A stretch of 64,000 nt of DNA, from contig CAUYUJ010016883.1 in assembly GCA_963575745.1 (NCBI GenBank), positions 40,001 through 104,000 of the forward strand, in the 5' to 3' direction. The position numbers and the translations under genes are program-made. Origin of the DNA: Prorocentrum cordatum. Its lineage: Eukaryota; Sar; Dinophyceae; Prorocentrales; Prorocentraceae. A model generated the notes under the pieces. It was not told the origin of the DNA, searched no databases, and saw only the letters and a list, made by a program, of their open reading frames with translations. Shown one piece after another: positions 40,349 through 51,371 of this stretch. The stretch's first letter is position 1; every line of letters starts with the position of its first letter.

Positions 40349-42016
40349 CTAGCTCACGAGCGTGGCCTTGCCGCTCTCGAGGTTCTGGACGACGCGCACC
40401 GTCTTGTGGTCAGTCTTATGCCACACCCTCTTACCAACAACGAGGCCATTGTTCTGCATCACGCGGTCGCTCAGCGTGCCGCCCTTGGAGAACTGGACGA
40501 CGCCAGCGGACGCGGCCCTGCGCTCGTTGATGTCCTCCTCGGCCTCGGCCTCGAACGGAGTCGGCTTAACCTCCATGCATTGCGGCTGCGCCGCCCGCGC
40601 ATCCACCATGAACTGCGCGTGGACCTCCTTCAGTGTCTCGTAGTTCTTCGTGGATTTTGATTTTTTCTTGAGGCACGTCATGATTGATCTCACTTGCATG
40701 TCCCCGATCAGCCTGGCCGAAACTCCAGGGTCGATGCCAGGTACTTTTGATAGCCATGCCTCCGCGACCTCCGTGGCGGTGCACATCTCCAGGGCGTCGG
40801 CTTTCAGCTTGCTGGCGGGCTGGCTGAGCGAGGAGAAGTCGGAGCTGCTGATGAGCTTGTTAACCCCGTTCTTGACGTATTGCGCTGGGCACACCATGCA
40901 TGTTTTCACGCATGCGCCAATGAAGGTAGGTCCCTGTAGGAACGGCACCTGTGATAGCATCTTGAACGTGGTCCCATGCACGTCGCGCATCTTATCCCCG
41001 ACGCACTTCGCATATGCAGCGACGTCTTGCAGCAACGGTGCATTGTCTCCACCGCTGTACACTGTCAGAAACTCGATCATGTCGCCAACCTGGCCGCGCA
41101 AATGTGGTTTTGTCTTCTCCATCGCCTGCTCGATCTTTTTCCACTTGTAGCTTTGGCAACTCAGCAAATTCCTCTGGCCCATGCCGTGAACTTGCAAGAG
41201 TGCTTGGATCTTCGATTGGGTGGTGCTCGTCCCGTGGTCCGCGTTGCCGCCCTCCACGAACAGCGTCGGCAGCTCTGGGAACGCCTCCTCGACCTCGGCC
41301 CTGATCACAAACCACGTGTACCCCTCGGTGCAGGGCTTCCTGAGAGAGTCGCAGAGGGCAAACGCCTTCTCCTAGACGGAGGGGTGACCAGCAACAGCGT
41401 ACGCGCGCCACGGTTTCAACCCAAGGGTCGAAATTATGACTCTCGTGCGCTGTTGGCTTGTTACCGCCCCTCCGTCCTGGACTATCTTGCCCGTCTGGTC
41501 AGTGATGTGTTCGTTCTCGCTCGTGCAGCCGAAGATGATGCACCGCAACAGCTGCAACGTGTGGCTGCCAGCAACGGTCAAATACTTGCAGTCTGCAGGG
41601 TTCACATCTGCAAGCCCTCTACTGCTCGATGTGGCAAGTGTTTTGTTGAACTCTACTTGCTTCTTGAACTTCGATGGGTCTTTGGAGACCTCGAAACATA
41701 CAGATTCACGAGTCTTTTCAATATCAAACCCAATTGAAAGAATCATGTTGAGTAACTTGTGCACTGCGTCGCTGTCAACTCCGATACCGTGCCGATTTTG
41801 AAAATGACAATTCAAGCTTTTCGCTGGTATGACAAGCTCATACGCCAGGTCGTGCTGCAGAAGTTTCTTCTTTAGGTTGCTCAGGGCTGACGTGATCTGG
41901 GTGTGCTTGTGATTTGACTGGCCGCCTAAAAACTGTCCGATCATCTGTGTAATAGTGTCACCGCAAGCTTGCAGTGCTTTCTCCATGCGTGAAGTTCTCG
42001 CTGGACAACCAAACAA
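40349..42016 (-). pseudogene. Unknown protein, ~555 codons with one in-frame TAG
   Basis: Two ORFs (42016-41372 and 41308-40349) are in the same frame and are separated only by a TAG at 41372-41374; 21 further codons (EKAFALCDSLRKPC...) connect them. The first half starts near an MEKALQACGDTITQMI segment and includes HFQNRHGIGVDSDAVHKLL. The second includes WFVIRAEVEEAFPELP, NADHGTSTTQSKIQALLQVH and LVVGKRVWHKTDHKTVRVV before its stop. I recall related multicopy proteins in dinoflagellates; function unknown. A further piece (40330-40200, KMELVVSFGCVVDEW) suggests continuation. The single stop may be a mutation of CAG, which would leave this copy only lightly decayed. Confidence 0.5.
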
Positions 42017-42545
42017 AAAGGAAACTCCTACGGCTACAGAACGGCTACGTGATGATGAGTGGCATCCCTCTCCCCCCCATCACCGTGCAAATAATCGATA
42101 TACACCTAGTCACCCCCTGACTCACACAGTCCAGAAAACATCCGTTCGCGAATCAAATATTGTCTCAGCTGCATCGAAATTCGGAACGGTCCCCTCCGAA
42201 ATGTGCGACCCCCTAACTAGGATAGTTGGGTTAGCTAACTCCACATCTAACCTACAAACCCTAACTTACGTTACCCCCCTTACAAGCTAAAAAGTAAGTG
42301 AGAACGCTAACCGCGCGAATCGACTTCCCAATATAAGCTATCCACCCCCTCTGAATTACGCTTAACCAAGATCGCTCGGGTTAACCGTGATGTCCGTCCG
42401 ACGCTAAACACGCCAAAAGATAAGGGGCGGGTGGAAATAGGATCGCGTGATTACAAGTAACATTGCTAGGTTGTAAACGCTTTGCAAGCCGAGTGCAAGC
42501 TACCTGCAAGCTGTTGCAAACACCCCGAAGACTTACTAAGGGCCG
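42017..42545. other. No recognisable gene
   Basis: AT-richer unique sequence with CCCTAA/TAACC-like words around 42205-42290; too irregular to call telomeric. Confidence 0.45.
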
Positions 42546-44340
42546 CGGCCCTCGCAGAAGACGGCCTCAGGGAGGCCCAAGAGGGCCCCGTTCGAAATCA
42601 TGTTCCTGGAAGCCTCTCTGGGAACATGATTTCAGGGTTCCCAGGGCCCCCTACTGAGCCCCAGGACGGCCTCAGCGAGGCCCCGGAGGACCCGAGATGG
42701 CTTGAAGATGGCCGAAGAGGGCCCCAAGAGGGCCTTCAAGAGGCACAAATCGGCACATGTTCGCAGTAAAACGTGCATTTTCGGCATGCTCGCTGGCTTC
42801 GTCTTCGCAGTGCCCCAGACGCCCCCGCGGAGCCCCAAGAGGGCCCCAGACGGCCCAAACGGGTCGGCCTGTGGGACTCACGGAACCCCCCAAGACGGCC
42901 CAAGAGGCCCCGAAGCCGGCCCAGGGGGCCCCCAAGACGGCCTGAGGGAGGCCCAAGAGGGCCCCGTTCGAAATCATGTTCCCGGAAGCTTTTCCGGGAA
43001 CATGATTTCCGGGCTTCCAGGGCCCCCCACTGAGCCCCAGGACAGCTTCAGCGAGGCCCCAGAGGGCCCGAGATGGCTTCAAGATGGCCGAAGAGGGCCC
43101 CAAGAGGCCCTTCAAGTGGCACAAATTGGCCCATCTCCAGAGTACAACGTACATTTCCAGCATACTCGCTGGCTTCGTCTTCGCAGTGCCCCAGACGCCC
43201 CAGCGGAGCCCCAACACAACCCAAGAGAGACCCAAGAGGGCCCCTGACGGCCCAAAAGGGTCGGCCTGTGGGGCTCACGCAACCCCCCAAGACGGCCCAA
43301 GAGGCCCCGAAGCCGGCCCAGGAGGCCCCCAAGACGGCCTCAAGGAGGGCCCCGTTCGAAATCATGATCCTGGAAGCCTCTCCGGGAACATGATTTCCGG
43401 GTTCCCAGGGCCCCCTACTGAGCCCCAGGACGGCCTCAGCGAGGCCCCGGAGGGCCCGAGATGGCTTGAAGATGGCCGAAGAGGGCCCCAAGAGGGCCTT
43501 CAAGAGGCCCCAAACCCAGCCCAGGAGGCCCCCAAGACGGCCTCAAGGAGGCCCAAGAGGGCCCCGTTCGAAATCATGTTCCCGGAAGCCTCTCCGGGAA
43601 CATGATTTCCGGGTTCCCAGGGCTCCCTAGAGGGTCCCAGGACAGCCTCGGCCCCAAGAGGGCATTCAAGAGGCAAAATCGGCCCGTTCCCGTAGTAAAA
43701 CGTACATATTCAGCATGCTCCTTTGCTTCGTCTTCGCAGTGCCCCAGACGCGTTTGAGGAGCCCCAAGACAGCCCAAGAGAGCTAAGAGGGCCCACGACC
43801 AAGACGGCCCAAAAGGGTCGTTGTGTGGGGCCCACGGAACCTTCCAAGACGGCCCAAGAGGCCCCAAACCCAGCCCAGGAGGCCCCCAAGACGGCCTCAA
43901 GGAGGCCCAAGAGGGCCCCGTTCGAAATCATGTTCCCGGAAGCCTCTCCGGGAACATGATTTCCGGGTTCCCAGGGCTCCCTAGAGGGTCCCAGGACAGC
44001 CTCGGCCCCAAGAGGGCATTCAAGAGGCAAAATCGGCCCGTTCCCGTAGTAAAACGTGCATATTCAGCATGCTCCTTTGCTTCGTCTTCGCAGTGCCCCA
44101 GACGCGTTTGAGGAGCCCCAAGACAGCCCAAGAGAGCTAAGAGGGCCCACGACCAAGACGGCCCAAAAGGGTCGTTGTGTGGGGCCCACGGAACCTTCCA
44201 AGACGGCCCAAGAGGCCCCAAACCCAGCCCAGGAGGCCCCCAAGACGGCCTCAAGGAGGCCCAAGAGGGCCCCGTTCGAAATCATGTTCCTGGAAGCCTC
44301 TCCGGGAACATGATTTGCGGGTTCCCAGGACGCCCAAAGA
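42546..44340 (+). repeat. Palindrome-containing satellite, array 2
   Basis: Six hairpin copies (near 42590, 42967, 43356, 43566, 43920 and 44275) of AATCATGTTCCCGGA-6-TCCGGGAACATGATT or close variants, with GTAAAACGTGCAT-type cores between. Same family as 18840-20045. The last two units (43621-43974 and 43975-44328, period 354) are nearly identical, a recent duplication. Confidence 0.9.
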
Positions 44341-45076
44341 CAGCCTCCAGAGGCCCCGGACACGCCGAAGATGGCCTCAGGACGGCCGACGACGCCGCCA
44401 AAACGCCCCAAGAGCGCCTCCAGAGGCTCCTCCAAAGGGTCCCAGAAGCCAAAAATCATGCATTTTCTTAGGTTTTTGAAGCATTCTTGCGCTCTCCCAT
44501 GTTCCGCCCCCCCACGTTCCCGGACCGCGTCAAAGGCCCTTCAGATCGCTCCAAGACGGCCGAAGAGGCCCCCAAGAAAGCCCAGAGACGGCCCAGGAGG
44601 CTCCCCAGATAAGTCAAGAGGGCCTCGAGAGCGCCCCAAGAGAGGCCCAAGTGCGACCCAAGAGGGCCCGAGGGGCGCGACATTTCAAGGTCTCCGACCT
44701 GAGAGGCTCCTAGGACGCCCCCGGAGGCCATCAAGAGGCTCCCAAGAAGCCCCAATAGGCCCCCAAGGGGCCCCCAGGGAAGCCCCCTGTGGGCCCCCAA
44801 GACACTTCGGTAAATCGTATTTCCCAGGTAGCTTTCCGGGAACATGATTTCTTGGGCATCCGCCCTCCGCCCCAACCATGTTTCCAATAGGCTTGCCGAC
44901 AAGGCCAAAAGGCGCCCCTCGGTAAGCCCCCAGAGGCCCCCCCCCTTAGAGAGCCGAACAATCATGCTCCCGGAAAGCTTCCCGGGAACATGATTCTCTA
45001 TTTCGGAGTAGACGCGGGGGGGAGGGGGGCGGGCCGTTGTCTGTTCCCCCCATCGGTGCCCACCAGGGGTTGCGGT
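44341..45076 (+). repeat. CCCCAAGAGG-rich array, left flank of copia-2
   Basis: Degenerate CCCAAGAGG units. Diverged palindromes occur near 44815-44850 (half) and 44965-44995 (ATCATGCTCCCGGAA / TTCCCGGGAACATGAT). Block 44460-44560 resembles 55255-55345 and 55645-55740 on the other side of copia-2, so the element split one repeat field. Confidence 0.75.
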
Positions 45077-45246
45077 TGTGATATGCAAATCGGGGAGATG
45101 ATCGTTGATCTATCTTGTTCGAGCGTCGAACATTGTCGTAGCACTGAGGCCAAGGGCCCTTCGAGAATAAACAGCGGCGGCTGGGATACACACAAACAGC
45201 AAGAGAAAGAGAGCAAGGGATGGATGGGGAGTGAGCTTGATTCACA
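45077..45246 (-). repeat. Copia-2 3' LTR
   Basis: 170 bases paired with 54878-55047. Contains the palindrome TTCGAGCGTCGAA. Confidence 0.9.
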
Positions 45247-45598
45247 CTCCTCCTAGTCGCCGTCTCGGGCGCCTGTGCGGGGACTATAACAAGTCACTCG
45301 CCGGAAATTTCATTGCAAGAAGGGATATGTTTATCGAGATAATCGATTGCAGGCAAACGGCTTGCACGGCATGCGAACAGGCTGCCCTTCGGGGCGAGTT
45401 AACGGGTGCTTTGCACGCACCTGCAAAGTAAATTCTCAATACAACGGGCACTCGGCTCGGGCCCTATTACTTTGTAATGAGGAGGCTATTGGTAGCGGAG
45501 CAAAGTCTGGTGATCGTCATCACCATCAAACAAACGCACACACACACTGAGGCTGATCAGGCCAGACGCGGATGAAACATAAATAGCTGCCAGCATGG

Positions 45599-46370
45599 CA
45601 GTGTCCGGGCAGCGAAGACAATTACCCTAAATGCGGAGTGCGCGTGCGGCTGCCAAATGCAGCGTCCAGGCGGCGAAGACAATTACGCTAAACGTGGAGT
45701 ACGTGTGCGGTTACCAGATGCCGCGTCCAGGCGGCGAAGACATTTGCGCTAAATGTGGCCAGTGGAGTACCTGCGCGGCTGCCACATGCAGCGTCCAGGC
45801 AGCGAAGAGAATTACGCTAAACGTGGAGTACGTGTGCGGCTGCCAAATGCCGCGTCCAGGCGGCGAAGACAATTGCGCTAAATGTGGAGTACGTGCGTGG
45901 CTGCCAAATGCAGCGTCCAGGCAGCGAAGAGAATTACGCTAAATGTGGAGTACGTGCGCGGCTGCCAAATGCAGCGTCCAGGCGGCGAAGACAATTACCC
46001 TAAATGCGGAGTACGCGTGCGGCTGCTGGAAGCAGCGTCCGGGCGGCGAAGACAATTACCCTAAATGCGGAGTGCGTGCGCGGCTGCCAAATGCAGCGTC
46101 CAGGCGGCGAAGACAATTACGCTAAATGCGGAGTACGTGGGCGACTGCCAAATGCCGCGTCCAGGCGGCGAAGACAATTACGCTAAATGTGGAGTACGTG
46201 CGCGGCTGCCAAATGCAGCGTCAAGGCAGCGAAGAGAATTACGCTAAACGTGGAGTGCGCGTGCGGCTGCCAATTGCAGCGTCCAGGCGGCGAAGATAAT
46301 TACCCTAAATGCGGAGTACGCGTGCGGCTGCTGGGAGCAGCGTCCGGGCGGCGAAGACAATTGCAGGCGC
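45599..46370 (-). repeat. 61-bp minisatellite in copia-2 3' region, ~13 copies
   Basis: Units of 61 bases with GCGTCCAGGCGGCGAAGACA and GGCTGCCAAATGCA recur at about 45661, 45722, 45790 (with an 8-base insertion), 45849, 45910, 45971 and so on to 46337. Because 61 is not a multiple of three, overlapping 60-codon frames appear every unit. 45247-45598 carries no recognisable gene. Confidence 0.95.
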
Positions 46371-46383
46371 TGCGAGCGGGCAC

Positions 46384-47193
46384 TCACTTATGTTGACTTC
46401 TTAGTCCCCTCGATGCCAATATTGAGCCCTTGCTTGACACAACGCTTCCCATCATTTGCGCCCACCTGCCCTGCAGCTCCTGCCTCGGCGTGGGATGCAA
46501 CCTTGAGAAATCGGGGCTGTGCACCCTGTGGTTGCGGCGAAGCCACGATGCGTAGCGCTTGCAAGTCCTGCAGGTGGCGTAGACGCTGTGTGGGTTTTGT
46601 CCCACACGGAGACTGTGCCCTGCCACGGCGCACTCGTTGATCTCCGCCGGTGACACTGTCGGCGTTAAGTTGTTCCAAGACACGATGGTGGCCGATGAGG
46701 AACTCGTGATGGTGCACGGCGTATTCGGTGCTGAACATGCGGCGAAGCTGTCATGCGGCGAAGCGGGCGATGGCGCTGGTGCTACCGATGGCCTCGGCGT
46801 AGCGCTGCCAGCCGAGGAACTGCTCTGCGCCGCCGCAGCCGCAGTCGCAGTCGCCATGGCGTCGGGCATGTAGACGTCCCCGTCGTCATCCTCCTCCTCG
46901 GGGATCACGGGCGGCAGCTTGTGGCGTCTGCCCACGCGGCGATCATCACTCCCAGAGCGCCGATTAGCGGTGGCCTTGTCCTTTTGCTGCGGGGGCTGCC
47001 TGATGGCGTTCTGGGACACCATTAACCACATGACCGCGAAAAGGCTGAGCCCGATCGTCATGCCCAGGAACATAGAAAAGCAGGTCGTGTAGCACATGTA
47101 CCAGTGGTGGTTCAGGTCGAACGGCGGTGGCGGCCCTGGGGTCGGTTGACCCCTTGCCTTGCCGATGCAAGCGGCGATCACCGAGGCGATCAT
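46384..47193 (-). CDS. Copia-2 ORF3: membrane-type protein after RNase H
   Basis: 269 residues, ATG 33 bases after the RNase H stop. A short N-terminal region, HHWYMCYTT, precedes a strong hydrophobic segment at about 35-58 (FSMFLGMTIGLSLFAVMWLM). An acidic EEEDDD patch, an Ala/Ser/Pro-rich linker and a Cys/His region (CAVAGHS...CRTCKRYASWLRRNH) that could bind zinc follow. I recognise no family. Its position resembles the env-like third ORF described for some plant copia (Sirevirus) elements, but no sequence similarity is claimed. The frame is intact although the rest of the element is decayed. Confidence 0.5.
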   Translation of the reverse strand: MIASVIAACIGKARGQPTPGPPPPFDLNHHWYMCYTTCFSMFLGMTIGLSLFAVMWLMVSQNAIRQPPQQKDKATANRRSGSDDRRVGRRHKLPPVIPEEEDDDGDVYMPDAMATATAAAAAQSSSSAGSATPRPSVAPAPSPASPHDSFAACSAPNTPCTITSSSSATIVSWNNLTPTVSPAEINECAVAGHSLRVGQNPHSVYATCRTCKRYASWLRRNHRVHSPDFSRLHPTPRQELQGRWAQMMGSVVSSKGSILASRGLRSQHK

Positions 47194-47226
47194 GGCGGCG
47201 CTGGGCTGCCCGGCGCCGAAGTTGTG

Positions 47227-49092
47227 CTACTTGGCGCCGAAAAACGAAATCAGCAGGCCGGTCTCCATCACCTTCGTGAGTGCGTCTGCAACAATATTCC
47301 AGGTGGGCACCCAAGTCAAGCGCAGCTCGCTATTGGGGTGCACGGACTCCTTGATCACGGAGGCGACGATGCGGAACCGCTTGTCGGAAGACTGGCCGAC
47401 GTCGGATTGAATGTGCGTGATGAGGCCCTGGCTGTCGCTGAACACCTCCCCAGGGCGCTTCAGGCTGACGTCGTCGATCTCCTTGAGCGGCTTCTTGGGG
47501 TTGCAGGCCTCGGTAAGAAGCTGGCGGAACCAGGTGTTGATCTCGGCCCCCTCGACGGCGGCGTGCCCCCCGGCGGCCAGCGTGGACTTCGCGGACCTCT
47601 CGACGGCGCCGGAGTGCCGAGCGACAGGCAGGCACAGATCGCAACGGCCCCCGACGACATCACGTGGTCTATGGGCGAGACCCAGGACCATGCCCCACTG
47701 GCTCTCGACGCCATCGACGTTGGCAAACGCGGCGTCGCTGAAGCAAACTGCGGCGCAGATCTTCAGGTCGATGAGGCTACGCTTCAGCACGATGGCGAAG
47801 TCTGACGAACCAACAACACACACCCATACCCATAGAGGGGTCGGAGAGGGCCATGGGCGCGCGTTGTCGGAGGGGGGCCCCGCTCGAACGGGAGCCTTCC
47901 CCAGGGCGCGACAACCCGCACCCATGCCCATAGCCAGTCCTCCTCCCAACGACCCCCCTATGGGCATGGGCGCGTGTTGCTCATTCGTCAGAAGTCGGCG
48001 GACCCGCGAACGTAGGTCACCGTCTTGTTGAGTGTCTTGGCGTCGGCCACGGTGGCGACGTTGGTACGCCTGGCGGCCATGCTGACCGGGCAGGCGATGT
48101 CGGCTCGCGTCTGAACGGCGAGCCAAAGCAGTTGGCCTAGAGTGTGTCGGTAGCCAGACACCCCCTCCATTGACAGTCTGTCCCACGGGGCGCGGCCCTT
48201 CACGGCGGTGATCTCGACAAGGTCCACCTGCTTGGCGGCGGTCACCTGCGCGACACGGAACTCATCGTCTGCCTTGGAGATGATGAGGCCACAATATTTG
48301 ATGGTGCCGTCGACCTTCTTGTGGTGCAACTTCTTCTACAAGCTGCCTATGGCGCGCCGCCGCTCCGAGGCGTCGTTCCGCTGGGCGATCAAGAAACCGT
48401 CAACGTGTGAGTGAATGGCCGCTGCGAGGCCCCTCGAATCGTAGAAGTAGTAGAGCCCCTTTCTCGAGCCTGCCCTCGAGAAGGCCGCGCTCCCTGAAGA
48501 CTTTCCAGGCGTAGAGGTACCGCTGTCTTCCGGCATCACGAGTGCCATAGATGGCGCCAGTCGCTATCGCGATCTCGCCGGGCAGTGCCCCTGGCGGCGG
48601 GTTCTTCGCTGGCATGCGAAGCAGCAGAAGCCTCTCGACATTGCCGGACTGGAGGTAGGCCGTCATGGCGTCATACGACGTAACGTCCCAACCAGATAGT
48701 GAGGCAGCGGCGAGGATAAGGTAACGTGCATCTCTAGATCTTGTCGGCGCATCCGTGCGGATCTGCGATTTGTCATCCTGGCATCCTTGAACGACGAGGC
48801 GGGCCTTCATGAGGCTGCGCCCTTCGCTGGTGAGCACCCAGCGTGTGCCCACGGGGCGCATGCCAGGATTGCGCCTCAAGAGCTCCTTCAGCTCCCTGGG
48901 CGGTAGCTTCTCGTAGGCCCCGAACTCCGTCCACTGGGGCCGTTCGACCTTCATCGCCCCGTCCATGAGCTGTTTTTCCCTGTTGTTCAGCGCGTCATAC
49001 TTTAGATCCTTGGCGGCAGCTTCCCCGGTGAGAAGTACTCCTCGTAGGGGCGGCGCGAACTGCATCTGGTCTGAGGTGGCCTTGATGTCCAA
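47227..49092 (-). pseudogene. pol: Copia-2 reverse transcriptase and RNase H, frame-broken
   Basis: RT fingers and palm in 49092-48400: RWVLT...KARLVVQGCQDD, motif A YDAMTAYLQSG, motif B IYGTRDAGRQRY. Motif C falls in another frame (48548-48336) as HSHVDGFL: the second catalytic Asp of VDD is Gly. 48329-47988 carries the RT C-terminal/connection region (CGLIISKADDEF, LGQLLWLAVQTRADIA). RNase H in 47850-47227 has CFSDAAFAN, SDSQGL and TWVPTWNIVADALTK. At least three frame changes and the HVDG substitution make it inactive. Confidence 0.8.
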
Positions 49093-49437
49093 GTAGTAGT
49101 CTACCTTGTTGGCGTCGCGGGGCTTCTAGAAGCACTTCGATAGGTCGGCCAGCAGCTCCTTCCTCTTTGCAGCCCGAGTTCTCGGATCATCACGTTCCCG
49201 TCGATCACGTTGTAGTGCTTGGGGAGAATCTTCCTGCTGATCACGTCGTCGTGTCTTTGCTCCTCTTTAATCAGGGTGCTGCTGAGGTCAGCTGAGCTCG
49301 TTTCCATGGTTGGACTGTTCCTCCATCCGCTTCGCCCAGTTGCGGATCATCTCGGATGCCGAACTATATCCATCCTCGTCGGCTGGCCCCTCTTGTGGGC
49401 ATTCGGGAGTTCCGATCCGAAATTATGGAGGCCGTCG

Positions 49438-51371
49438 TTATTGGTCGTCGTCTGCTGGAGCCTGCTCGGATTGATCGGGTAGAAGTGCTGGTGGAGCGCC
49501 GTCTGCGTCGGGTGCGTCGGGTGGTGCGTCGGCAGGACCGGAGTCTGCGGCAGTGTCGGGTGCGGCAGCGGCTGCAGCGGGCGCTGCGGGCGGTAGGTCT
49601 CCTCCCGAAGGTCCTGGCTGCGAACCGGCCCCACTAGCGCCTGCAGTAGGTACGAGGTCGGCATCTCCTTGTTTACGACTACGCCACTCCATAAAGGCAT
49701 GCTGGCGACGGTTGCCGGGCGCGTCTTGGATGTTGCCGAAGCTGGAGGGAGCTGGAGCTGGCAGCGCGACAGGTTGTGCAGGGACGTCCGCAGCGCGGGG
49801 GCGTTTCTGCGGGGTTGCACCAGTGAGGTCCATGAACACGTCCTGATCTGCGTGTCCGTCGATGGGACTGTCACGCGATGGAGGCGGCGCGCCCCCTCCT
49901 CCACCACTTCCTCCGCCTCCTCCTCGATCATGAGGTGGTTGGTCAGTTGGCGCATCACCTGGGGGAGGTTCAGCTGGTGGGGGCGGTTGTCCATTCATGG
50001 CGTTCAGGACTTGGCCCCATGGCGCAAGTTCAGAGGCTGTGGCATGTGGTAGATGTCCACGGTTGACCTCGACGGTGGTGGAGCGGTGGCTGACCGAGAC
50101 GTTGGACGCGCCTTCGAAACCGATGATGACGGCGGGCCCACGCCACTGGAGAGCCCATTCACGCTTGGGCTTCCCATTCCCGCGCCAGCAGTAAACCTGG
50201 TCGCCTGCCTGGTAGACGCCCTGCGCGCGCCGCGCGCCGTCGGCCCCAGACCGGGCCAGCAGCGCTCTGGATAAGGACTGGTTGAAGCGCGGGTGCTGGA
50301 TGGAGGTCTGGGCGGCCTTCACAATGGCGGTCCTCTCGGAGAACGGCTTGTCAAATGGCGCGCTCATGCAGAGAGAGACGCCCAGCGTTGTCCAGCAGGC
50401 AATGGGGTAGACGAAGTCCACGTCCCAGTGCCCATTGGGCTGGCGAGTAGCCGCCCGCGTTCACTGAGCTGTTCATGGCCCAGCACACGGCGGCGAGCAG
50501 CCACTGGATCTCGTGGGCGTTGACGGGCCGGTTGAACCTGGCGCTAAATTGGTCGATCAGCTTACGGGCGTGGATCTTCCATGGACCACCGCGCCGCTCG
50601 ACAGCGGCATTCTGCCGCGGTGTAGCGGCAGATGCTGTCAAGAGATGGCAGCCCATATCTTCGAGTTCTTCTCAAAATTCTCTCTCTCGAACTCTCCTCC
50701 TCCATCGGATCTCACACGTTGTGTGGCCCCAAGAGGTGCAATCCAAACCTGTAGGAGCCGTGCAAGTACCACGCTCGGATGTCGCGTCGAAGCCGTTCCG
50801 CACGGGGTAATCCCGGAAGCAAGGTCGACGATATTCGGGAAACCAATTGGTTTCCAGAATAGTCAGCTAGTGTAAATAAACCCACACCAATCGAATCATT
50901 GAAATCCTCATCGAGTCGAATTATCCCAGGCAAGTGCGGTAGAGGTCGCCGATGGGCGGCACAAGCGTCGCATTGTAGATTGAGAGCCATCTCGACCGAA
51001 CGTTGCGATGCGCCAGTAATGAGGATAGCCCGAGCCAGCGACTCGTTGGACGGGTGACCCGCGTTGACGTGGAGCTGCATGATGGCATACTTCAGGGTGC
51101 GCTCTTCCGCTGCCGTCTGAGGTGGCTCGACGGAGGCGGCTGGGGCAGGTGCAGTCCGTCTGGCTGCCCTCCTCCGTGTCGGCTGCGCTGGCTGGGTAGG
51201 ATTTGCCTCCCGCGGCCCGCGGGGCTGGCTCGTTCCGCTTGCGCAGCTGCTGGGCGAGGGCGGTGACGAGCTCGCAGGTGTCGTTCTCGCTGTTCTTCGC
51301 ATCGCGACCTCGAGCTTCAGCGCGTCGATGAGTCTGGTCGCAGAACTTCCTAAGCGAGTTGTCCATGCCAA
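49438..51371 (-). pseudogene. Copia-2 integrase, frame-broken
   Basis: 51371-50712: a linker, then the HHCC zinc region (LHVNAGHPSNE...CDACAAH) and a first catalytic Asp candidate in FTLADYSG. Around 50700-50650 another frame gives RSDGGGEFEREN (second Asp). 50656-50351 gives TPRQNAAVERRGG (catalytic Glu). 50421-49438 is the integrase C-terminal domain (GDQVYCWRGNGKPKREWALQWRGPAVI split over the sequence) and a Pro/Gly-rich tail. 49437-49093 joins to the RT with no clear frame. Confidence 0.75.

Noticed and set aside
42196-42300. Second telomere-like tract (CCCTAA words)
   Set aside because: Only two or three words in irregular spacing; not distinguishable from chance.
45599-46370. CRISPR-like regular array
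   Set aside because: Units are contiguous 61-bp repeats with no unique spacers, and the context is a eukaryotic retroelement.
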